Assembly: GCA_022842065.1 (NCBI GenBank)
Contig: JALHQH010000008.1
Location: forward strand, 124,001 to 188,000
From: Caldilineaceae bacterium
GTDB taxonomy: Bacteria; Chloroflexota; Anaerolineae; Caldilineales; Caldilineaceae
Reading direction: 5' to 3'
Length of the DNA: 64,000 bases
Shown: positions 11,201 through 16,566 of the stretch, one piece after another
Numbering within the stretch: position 1 is the first letter of the stretch
How the letters are laid out: every line of letters starts with the position of its first letter
The notes under the pieces: model-generated
What the model was told of the DNA's origin: nothing
The model's database searches: none
What the model saw: only the letters and a program-made list of their open reading frames with translations
Translations under genes and position numbers: made by a program

Positions 11201-12501
11201 GTGAATTTATCAAAGGTTGACGCCACAATACGCTTGGTGACTAGGATCTGGTTGGAGGCGGCGTTAGTCATCAAACGATTGGCTAGATTGGCCGCACTAC
11301 CCAATAGATCATAGGCTAAACGTTTATCACTGCCAAATGCACCAGCTAAAATGCGCTGCCCACGGTGAATGCCAATCTGAACGGAGCTGATAAAAGGGAA
11401 CTCGACTGGTGAGAGACGTAATTCGATGGCCGCTAGCGCCGCATGTTCGTCATCTGCTTCATTCGTTACTGGTGCACCAAACGTAGCAAGCAGGTAGCTG
11501 CCTTTGTCATCAATCGTTAGTTTGATGACAAAGCCATGATAACGCGTTACAATTTGTTGCACCCAACGGACGTAGACATCAAGCTTTGTGTTTACATCTA
11601 TATCATTTACAAAGTCTAAACCATTAAATTGTAAAAAGAGAACAACGACTGGACGAATATCATTGAGAAAACGTCCTTGGCCATTGATGACTCGTTCATA
11701 GACAGGTGGTAGCAACCATGACTTTAGCGCCTGAGGCTGTAGTGGCTTTGTTGTATTGGGTGCTGGTAAAGTTGTGGTGCCAATCGGTGCTAGCCTGCTC
11801 GAACGCCCCTGCTCAACTATCCCAATCGGTTGCTGAACCTGCTCACTGACTTCCTGCATCGTGAATACCGCTTTCTCTCGCAACTGCTGCAACACGCTTG
11901 CGCTAACCCTTACTTCGCCTGCTTTGATCTGTGCTAATACGACTCTCAGGTCGTTGATTGGGCGGCCGGCCAGCACATCAAATAACTGAATGTTGGGCTC
12001 ACCAATCACAACGCGGCGGACTGTTCCGCTAGTAATACCAATTTTCAGCGATAGGGCGATATTCTTCGTCTCGCCAACCTGAATTGCCTCAAACTGCGGC
12101 ATCTGCGCTTGCATTGTTTGGGCACACTCCACTGCGCGCAAACCTGTGTCTGCTTGGAACCAGCAGGTTAACGCGTCACCGCCGAAGCCAACAACAACCC
12201 CATTAAATCGTTCAACAAGATCGATCAATGCGGTAAAGACGCGATTGATCTGCACCGTTAGGCGGTCAACGGCATCCTTCTCCCCAAAATGATCCACCAT
12301 CGCCTCAGTAAGCGATGTAAAGCCGGAAATATCGGCGAAAAGGATTGACCCTGTCACTTGTTCAGGAAGTACTTTCCCCTCCGCTAGCGCGTTCAAGCGG
12401 TCAGGGGCGACAAAAGCGGCGACTGTGTACATAGATAGAGAATTGCCATGATTGAACGTGTCCAATATTGGACAAAAAAATATCTTGCTCAGGACGGACA
12501 A
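8233..12501 (-). CDS. Cyclase-homology / AAA ATPase / TPR signalling protein
   Basis: A STAND-like regulator of 1422 residues. The first class III nucleotidyl cyclase-homology domain (about 48-190) keeps two metal-binding Asp positions (LFADISGFT and GFGGDALTCWF). A second cyclase-like domain (about 285-440) looks degenerate, with LFLQFNGLDF in place of the first Asp motif. A predicted AAA/NACHT-type ATPase follows with Walker A GEAGVGKS (about 500-507) and Walker B LVLVLEDVQWMD. The C-terminal half is made of TPRs. The listed start is a TTG; an ATG at 12432 gives 1399 residues and begins just before the first conserved domain, and neither has a clear ribosome site. It is divergent from the peptide genes. 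Making cAMP is possible but unproven, because many proteins of this architecture are regulators without shown activity. Confidence 0.87.
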   Translation of the reverse strand: MSVLSKIFFCPILDTFNHGNSLSMYTVAAFVAPDRLNALAEGKVLPEQVTGSILFADISGFTSLTEAMVDHFGEKDAVDRLTVQINRVFTALIDLVERFNGVVVGFGGDALTCWFQADTGLRAVECAQTMQAQMPQFEAIQVGETKNIALSLKIGITSGTVRRVVIGEPNIQLFDVLAGRPINDLRVVLAQIKAGEVRVSASVLQQLREKAVFTMQEVSEQVQQPIGIVEQGRSSRLAPIGTTTLPAPNTTKPLQPQALKSWLLPPVYERVINGQGRFLNDIRPVVVLFLQFNGLDFVNDIDVNTKLDVYVRWVQQIVTRYHGFVIKLTIDDKGSYLLATFGAPVTNEADDEHAALAAIELRLSPVEFPFISSVQIGIHRGQRILAGAFGSDKRLAYDLLGSAANLANRLMTNAASNQILVTKRIVASTFDKFTYGEPTLTPLKGINEPIYLYELVDQLPPAQTYVDFSASIIGRDDEIKQISQLLVHIVSSQGHLLVIEGEAGVGKSRLAAAVLEQALPLGCKIISGICDRVNQQTSYYPWRQIVRSQQPRHNQPPQRPIDPLLLELLGMALPVVQAVSDWDPERRQEEIFRRLSDLLLKEAQNQPLVLVLEDVQWMDKISQAFLTIFARLLTQVPILVVLTLRPDENWYQELAKLERHAQLRRLQLNGLPQDGMQTLIQQLLQGTIQPLILNIIEQRAQGNPFYAEELVLALRETEMITYQPGADKWVSSETLFVRLQQANCLHKEPNTGEWTIRTDAPLATVDLGAPEKLHQLVLSRIDRLPEACRQTIYAASVIGSVFTLELLAQAGNEHIQTDELAMQLVLLQKHQLVSQPAQQGKTTYAFRHHITQEVTYDSMVEALRQELHHAVGLSLERSQPDAVELLAYHFSRAHQRAKSLHYLGTAAARAQHEYANQSALNYYNQALALEVRAEWLLGKVEVAHNLGLRAVEQETLSLLQHWSTVSAYTVAYLWAQFYEAASDYPMAEREIEQALTDSPIPPTAMAKARCWTLLGLAARRVGNYNEAKTWSTKALRLLDEAAPHGDASGIRINLYNNLGFAHLQQGNYEQTITYGERALTLCRAIGHRKGEAEALTSLVLAAYYRRDFAMSLQLAQQAIQIQRTIGDLTGEGTSLYNLALSQYELARYEEASQNCQTALQIHQTTLNRREETNVRNLLGYLYYLQGNLTDGLNEIQSALYLARTINDEASEAYLLGNLGMLLRDHGRLRQAAQYLGESIAIAKRQGDKYVIAMGQSHLAIVYLYEGNHTEALRLAISARQIRQEIGADALTTIDLTTAAQAYWALDKHKQALEQVEQALQLLEQSTDHKPEFPQRDYFICYQILQQANKMPTAKAALENAYAILIQQAQGFRQELSRQAFLTHVPHNRAIIEAYQLERVMHLTNFANEGLHEKNNRHNTWPK

Positions 12502-12520
12502 TGAAGAGTAAAGACGCTAT

Positions 12521-12548
12521 ATTATAGGTGACGTCACTTGAACCGTAA
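12521..12548 (-). promoter_or_regulatory. Candidate promoter with TGACGTCA palindrome for the cyclase/AAA/TPR gene
   Basis: On the minus strand a perfect -10 TATAAT (12526-12521) has TTACGG (three of six consensus bases) 16 bases upstream. The spacer contains the 10-bp palindrome GTGACGTCAC at 12528-12537, a natural place for a repressor or activator dimer. Transcription would begin near 12513, giving a 12-base leader for the TTG start or about 80 bases for the ATG at 12432. The motif match is seen; promoter activity is inferred. Confidence 0.5.
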
Positions 12549-12614
12549 GCGAAAGATACTGAAATCTCTCTTATTGGTAAATGTGCACAAATTACTGTTC
12601 ACACCAACTAACTC

Positions 12615-12686
12615 GTTCACCAGGGAACGCACGTGCGCCACAAAGTGACGATCACCTTGTGGTGGGATCCCTAAAACTTGGTGAAC
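12615..12686 (+). promoter_or_regulatory. Nested inverted repeats upstream of peptide copy 1
   Basis: The outer arms GTTCACCA (12615-12622) and TGGTGAAC (12679-12686) are perfectly complementary. Inside them CACAAAGTGA (12639-12648) pairs with TCACCTTGTG (12652-12661) with one mismatch and a three-base loop. The structure ends 31 bases before the ATG of the first small peptide gene. It could be an RNA leader structure or an operator pair. There is no equivalent directly ahead of copy 2. Confidence 0.5.
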
Positions 12687-12705
12687 TCCATTCTCTGATC
12701 AAGAT

Positions 12706-12857
12706 AAGGAGTTCACAATGCAGCTTTACGCATCAAGCAAGCAGTCGGTACGCGTTTGGATCATCGCCCTGGTTTTGGCCGTGGCGGTGATGGGCGGGCA
12801 GATCGCCTTACAGCAGCTCTTCGGTGTTGACTTGATCCCTAGCGCCGCTGCCTGCCA
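12706..12857 (+). repeat. Direct repeat, copy A of 152 bp (copy B at 13235-13386)
   Basis: A 152-base stretch starting at the ribosome site (AAGGAGTTCACAATG) and covering the leader part of peptide gene 1 recurs at 13235-13386 with a single difference (AGC to CGC in codon 7). Identity stops abruptly in the codon after the first Cys. This shows a recent duplication of the peptide gene; sequence further upstream and downstream of each copy is unrelated. Confidence 0.95.
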
Positions 12858-12882
12858 AAGCCATGCTGGCGGCGGCTGTTAG
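12718..12882 (+). CDS. Small hydrophobic-leader peptide with Cys-His-Gly3-Cys tail, copy 1
   Basis: A 54-residue peptide. An N-terminal part with Lys8 and Arg12 precedes a hydrophobic stretch (VWIIALVLAVAVM, 13-25), then a second apolar part to IPSAAA (40-45), ending in CQSHAGGGC. A strong AAGGAG lies six bases before the ATG. The leader resembles a signal peptide or single membrane span, and the Ala-rich IPSAAA before the first Cys could be a processing site, leaving a 9-10 residue tail with two Cys. It has a near-identical duplicate at 13247. I do not recognise the family. Flanking TPR and STAND regulators suggest peptide signalling; no peptide-modifying enzyme, peptidase or ABC exporter is adjacent. 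Translation is well supported by the ribosome site and by the duplication; function is unknown. Confidence 0.8.
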   Translation: MQLYASSKQSVRVWIIALVLAVAVMGGQIALQQLFGVDLIPSAAACQSHAGGGC

Positions 12883-12901
12883 TCGTCCGTTCCTAGGATG
12901 A

Positions 12902-12950
12902 GGATTCCACGCTCCGCCACAGATTTGCTGTGCCAGGCAGCGTGGAATCC
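12902..12950 (+). terminator. Hairpin after peptide copy 1
   Basis: GGATTCCACGCT (12902-12913) and AGCGTGGAATCC (12939-12950) are perfectly complementary, with an inner stem CACAG/CTGTG at 12918-12932. It begins 20 bases after the stop codon of peptide copy 1. There is no T-run after it, so it may act as a processing or stabilising structure rather than a classical terminator. Confidence 0.55.
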
Positions 12951-13022
12951 CCATAAAACTTCCTGCCAGCCAAGGCTGATCTATGTAGGTATCCTGGCTG
13001 GTAGGATTTTATGCAACAATCC

Positions 13023-13127
13023 CAAATTAGAAATTGACACCAGTGTAGTGAGCATCCCCTGCTGCGAACGGTCGCGTCCAAGCTGGGCTGCGCATCGGGA
13101 GATGCTCACTACACGTTTCCTAATTTG
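13023..13127. repeat. Two-block inverted repeat between the peptide copies
   Basis: CAAATTAG (13023-13030) and GTGTAGTGAGCATC (13043-13056) recur as reverse complements at 13120-13127 and 13101-13114. The 14-bp arms are perfect and the central spacer is 44 bases. Spacing between the two blocks differs on each side (12 against 5 bases). It could be an operator pair, a small mobile repeat or a long hairpin. It lies directly upstream of the promoter at 13145. Confidence 0.65.
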
Positions 13128-13144
13128 AAATTGCTGGATTATGA

Positions 13145-13173
13145 TTGACATTCGTAAATCTTTAAAGTATAGT
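13145..13173 (+). promoter_or_regulatory. Strong sigma-70 type promoter for peptide copy 2
   Basis: TTGACA at 13145-13150, a 17-base spacer, and TATAGT at 13168-13173: a perfect -35, a five-of-six -10 and ideal spacing. The predicted transcript starts near 13180, about 67 bases before the ATG of peptide copy 2. This is one of the best promoter matches I found in the intergenic regions of the window. Activity is inferred from sequence. Confidence 0.7.
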
Positions 13174-13246
13174 ATATATCGGTAACATTGTTGTTCATCA
13201 ATCGTCAATCCCTACATTATGCGCAAATCACGAAAAGGAGTTCACA

Positions 13247-13408
13247 ATGCAGCTTTACGCATCACGCAAGCAGTCGGTACGCGTTTGGATCATCGCCCTG
13301 GTTTTGGCCGTGGCGGTGATGGGCGGGCAGATCGCCTTACAGCAGCTCTTCGGTGTTGACTTGATCCCTAGCGCCGCTGCCTGCCAGAACCACGGGGGTG
13401 GCTGTTAG
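13247..13408 (+). CDS. Small hydrophobic-leader peptide with Cys-His-Gly3-Cys tail, copy 2
   Basis: A 53-residue duplicate of the peptide at 12718. Residues 1-46 are the same except Ser7 to Arg, while the tail is CQNHGGGC instead of CQSHAGGGC: one residue shorter, with changes in most codons. AAGGAG precedes the ATG by six bases. A TTGACA-17-TATAGT promoter lies about 75-100 bases upstream, and a 15-bp perfect hairpin follows 12 bases after the stop, so this copy looks like a complete single-gene transcription unit. The strongly preserved leader with a changing end is the pattern of precursor peptides, but the tail is too short for any statistical claim. No family is recognised. Confidence 0.82.
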   Translation: MQLYASRKQSVRVWIIALVLAVAVMGGQIALQQLFGVDLIPSAAACQNHGGGC

Positions 13409-13420
13409 CTGTCGGTAGCC

Positions 13421-13463
13421 TTCCGCTCTTCAAAGTCGATTTGTTTTGCTTTGAAGAGCGGAA
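13421..13463. terminator. Bidirectional terminator between peptide copy 2 and the TPR gene
   Basis: TTCCGCTCTTCAAAG (13421-13435) and CTTTGAAGAGCGGAA (13449-13463) form a perfect 15-bp stem with a 13-base loop. It lies between convergent genes, 12 bases after peptide copy 2 and 6 bases beyond the stop of the minus-strand TPR gene, so it can end transcription from both sides. Confidence 0.75.
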
Positions 13464-13469
13464 TTACAT

Positions 13470-14699
13470 TTAAGAGACCATATTACAAGATAAGCCATTT
13501 TGTGCTTCATGTAAATGTTTGATTAATGCCTCAGAGATGTACGAGTACGTGGATGAGTTAACAATTTCCGGCAAAAGATGGGTTGCTTTCTCTATAACTG
13601 TAATTGCCTTATTGAAGTATCCCTGTGCCAAGTAAGCCATTGCCAATCCATCCATCGCATTGACTTGCCACTCTCTGTTACCACATTTCTGGTAATGCTG
13701 AACGGCAAGCAGGAAATTCTCTTGTGCTTCTAAATACTTGGTACTTCGCAGAAAGGCAAGGCCAAGGTTAACATGAATCTTGGCAAGTAACAGAGGGTCA
13801 AACATGTTATATGCCACCCGCTCGGCTGCCCGATGGTGATCAATTGCCTGTTTCAGATATCCAGCATGAAAACAGACATCTCCAAAATTAATTTGCGCAA
13901 TTGCCCAATGATAATGGTCGCATAATTGTTCGAGCAACGCAAGCGCTTGTGAGTACAAAAGTATTGCTTCTTGAGACTTGCCTTGTATATGATAGGTATA
14001 TGCGAGATTTTGGGTACCCCAGGCAATTCTACGTGGATCTTGTTGATCTTTAAAGTATATCAATGCTTTGGTATGTAATAACTCTGCATGATTCCAATTC
14101 TTCTGTTGGATCGCCACCATCCCCAGCACGCGATAACTCATCCCCCGTTCCGGATCAGCTTCCGCGAGCAAGGCCAGTGCTGCCTCGGCGTGGGCGGTGG
14201 CAAGCGGTAGCTCGCCCCGCAGTTGCGCAATCCACGCCAACTCATTCAACGCGCGTGCCTCGCCCCTGCAATCGACTCCACTCCGAAAGTCTGCGATGGC
14301 CGCCTGCAACCAGCGTTCTGCCGCCCCATAGTCGCTGACCAGGCGGTGCAGCAAGCCCAACTGGAACTGTACTTCGGCGCAACTCTGCCACTCGCCCTGT
14401 TGCCGGCCATTTTCCAGGGTGCGCGTGAGATAAGGCATCCAATCATGGCGCTGGCCGGCCTGCTCCATCAGTGGGGCCAGCCGCAAGACCAGATCGCGCG
14501 CCACCGGCCAAACGGCCGCCGCCTTTAAGGCATAGCTGAGCGTGTGTAACGCCTGTTCGCGCACCGCATCGGTCAGCCTAAAATCAGGCTGTTGCACCTG
14601 CACCAACAGGTGTTCTGTGGTCGCGCTGATGCACTGTTGAAAGGCTGTGCGGTAGTTGCCGTTTGGAGTTAAGGGGTGGGGCATCGCCACGCTTACCAT
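13470..14699 (-). CDS. Tetratricopeptide repeat protein, partner of the NB-ARC ATPase
   Basis: A 409-residue protein made almost wholly of TPRs, with units such as ALLEQLCDHYHWAIAQINFGDVCFHAGY and NLGLAFLRSTKYLEAQENFLLAV. The ATG overlaps the last seven bases of the NB-ARC gene upstream (ATGGTAA), so the two are translationally coupled. Together they have the NB-ARC-plus-TPR layout of AfsR/GutR-type STAND regulators split over two genes; TPR domains in such proteins often sense a peptide or protein ligand. Base composition changes sharply inside the gene: hand count gives 18 of 60 G+C in 14041-14100 but 35 of 60 in 14101-14160, so the C-terminal half may come from another source. Target and ligand are unknown. 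Confidence 0.88.
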   Translation of the reverse strand: MVSVAMPHPLTPNGNYRTAFQQCISATTEHLLVQVQQPDFRLTDAVREQALHTLSYALKAAAVWPVARDLVLRLAPLMEQAGQRHDWMPYLTRTLENGRQQGEWQSCAEVQFQLGLLHRLVSDYGAAERWLQAAIADFRSGVDCRGEARALNELAWIAQLRGELPLATAHAEAALALLAEADPERGMSYRVLGMVAIQQKNWNHAELLHTKALIYFKDQQDPRRIAWGTQNLAYTYHIQGKSQEAILLYSQALALLEQLCDHYHWAIAQINFGDVCFHAGYLKQAIDHHRAAERVAYNMFDPLLLAKIHVNLGLAFLRSTKYLEAQENFLLAVQHYQKCGNREWQVNAMDGLAMAYLAQGYFNKAITVIEKATHLLPEIVNSSTYSYISEALIKHLHEAQNGLSCNMVS

Positions 14700-16099
14700 T
14701 CAACCACCTCGTGTAGAAACGTGCGCGTTAAGTTATGGATCGTGTAGCGGGCGCTGTTGAGATCCCCGCGGCGGTCAACCAGGCTAATCGTCACCAACTG
14801 ATCCAAGGCACTACGCAAAGCACCGGGCGTCAGCGCCGGGTTGACATGGGTCAGATAGCCAAACTCGGCACCGCTTTCCGGGGCCAGCAACATGGCCAGC
14901 AAGGTTTGGCGCGCCGCTTCGGCCAGGCTTGTCCACGCTTTTTCATAGATATAGCGATAGAGATTGTTGATCCGGATGCCCTGCTTGGCCACTAGATCAT
15001 CAAGCACATCGCGCAGCGCAAAGGTATGCAACTGGCCCACAACCAGGCGCAAGGCCAGCGGATTGCCGCCCACCGTCGTGTAGATCGGCTGGAGTTCCTC
15101 ATCAGGGGCCGCCAGCACCTGGGGCAAGTTGCGGGCGCGCGCCTCACGACGCACCAGTTGTAATGCATCCGGCGCGCTCAACTCCGGCACCGGCAGATGG
15201 GCGATATCGGCCTCCGCAAAGAGACTTTCGCGCGTGGTCAACAAAAACTTGCTCGGGTTACTCAGCCGGCGCAGGGTGGGCAACAGCGTTTCCAAATCGG
15301 CGACCGTCTCCAGATTATCGACGACAATCAGGTGGGGCGCCAACTGTAGTTGCGTGGTCAACCGGCTTAGCAGCGTGTCCGGCGTCAGCGCGGCGGCACT
15401 TTGCCCGCTGATCTGCCCATACAATTGTTGGAGAAAAGCCTCGGTCGTCAGCACCGGCTGCGGGTTGACGCGGATGCCGCCCCCCGCATTAAAGGTCTGT
15501 TGCCGCGCTGTGAGCCAAGCGATGTGGTGCCAAGTGCCTTGGTCAAATACCTGGCGCAGCAAGGCATCGGCCAGCGAAGTTTTGCCGATGCCGCCAATCC
15601 CGGTCAGCGCGATGAGGTAGTGTGGGGAAGTGGGCGCAACCTTGGCGGCCGGCTCGGCAAGGTGGGCGGCACCAGCCACCAGTTGTTGATAGGTCGCCGC
15701 TTCCAGGCGGGCGAGCATGGTGTTGCGCTGTTGGGTATAGGCGGCATTTTCCAAGGCCAGCAAGGTGGTTGTCAGCGTGGCCAGCGCTGCTTCTTGATGG
15801 CGGAAGTAGGTGGATTCGGTGATGTAGAAATCTGCGGCAACTGCTTTGGCCGGCTGTCCGTCAAAGAATTGCCGCTCCAGCAGTTTACTGCTTTGCGAAT
15901 CACTTTCGGCCATGACTGCCAAGGCTTGGCGCAGTACCGCCATGATCGCCTGTGCCTGGTTGCCGCTGGTCGTCTGCAAGGCTTGGCTAAAGAGGTAGAG
16001 TTCGGTCAACCGTGTGGCGGCGTTGGTCGGCTTGCGCAGTGTTTGTAATGCTTGCTTGATAATGGGTTGCCACTCGGTAGGATTTAGCTGTCGATCCAT
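14693..16099 (-). CDS. NB-ARC (STAND) ATPase
   Basis: A 468-residue protein with an N-terminal helical region (about 1-110) including a possible helix-turn-helix (KAVAADFYITESTYFRHQEAA), then an NB-ARC ATPase: P-loop GIGGIGKTS (about 167-175), Walker B LIVVDNLETV (about 255-265), sensor FLLTTRE and the GNPLALRLVVGQL helix. The C-terminus is a winged-helix-like segment. I prefer the ATG at 16099 (MDRQLNPTEW) because the 37 codons upstream from a TTG at 16210 are not protein-like. Members act as ATP-switched regulators. Overlap with the downstream TPR gene shows they form one functional unit. The N-terminal part with recognisable HTH spacing suggests DNA binding, which is inferred. Confidence 0.85.
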   Translation of the reverse strand: MDRQLNPTEWQPIIKQALQTLRKPTNAATRLTELYLFSQALQTTSGNQAQAIMAVLRQALAVMAESDSQSSKLLERQFFDGQPAKAVAADFYITESTYFRHQEAALATLTTTLLALENAAYTQQRNTMLARLEAATYQQLVAGAAHLAEPAAKVAPTSPHYLIALTGIGGIGKTSLADALLRQVFDQGTWHHIAWLTARQQTFNAGGGIRVNPQPVLTTEAFLQQLYGQISGQSAAALTPDTLLSRLTTQLQLAPHLIVVDNLETVADLETLLPTLRRLSNPSKFLLTTRESLFAEADIAHLPVPELSAPDALQLVRREARARNLPQVLAAPDEELQPIYTTVGGNPLALRLVVGQLHTFALRDVLDDLVAKQGIRINNLYRYIYEKAWTSLAEAARQTLLAMLLAPESGAEFGYLTHVNPALTPGALRSALDQLVTISLVDRRGDLNSARYTIHNLTRTFLHEVVEW

Positions 16100-16566
16100 A
16101 GGGAACCATAAGGTCGCGCGAACGGGAAGTCGTAAAGATTGGATTCGGTGAGAAGCAATGAGTGAAGATCGTGTAAGCGCGATCATAGCGCAGAATAGCG
16201 TTTGGAGCAAGTGTCCAACAAAGAGAATATGGATTGGAGAAGGCTACATGATTTGTCTTACTGGGGTAACGTTGGCCTTGGGAGGAATATAGTAGTCCAA
16301 TGGGAGTAGGTCGGGAGTCATGTGCCAACAAATCGTGATAGGATAAAGCTTGCGAAACGATTGGTAAGCTGCCATCTTCATTACATTCTCTTCCGGTCGC
16401 TCATCACCACCTGCAACGCCACTCAAGCGAATCCAGCAACTACGTCGCCGATCAAGCTTACTACGGTATTGAAATTTAATATGATTGTAAAGCTGCGCAT
16501 GTTGCTAGTTATCACAGCAAATACAACGCGAAAGACTATTACAACTTACTGTAAAGGAACCTAACT
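16100..16566. other. Divergent intergenic region, no gene supported
   Basis: Shared upstream region of the minus-strand NB-ARC gene and the plus-strand delta-60 gene. Open frames here are short and not protein-like. It must hold both promoters, but I see no convincing -35/-10 pair. The last bases carry AAAGGA, 10 bases before the GTG start at 16567. Confidence 0.6.

Noticed and set aside
12718..13408. The peptides as a RiPP cluster proper
   Set aside because: No radical SAM, LanM, YcaO, cyclase, peptidase or ABC exporter is adjacent, so a modified product cannot be claimed; only the precursor-like pattern is reported.
16244..16564. Short frames in the gap before paralogue A
   Set aside because: Composition is not protein-like, no ribosome sites, and they overlap the expected promoters.
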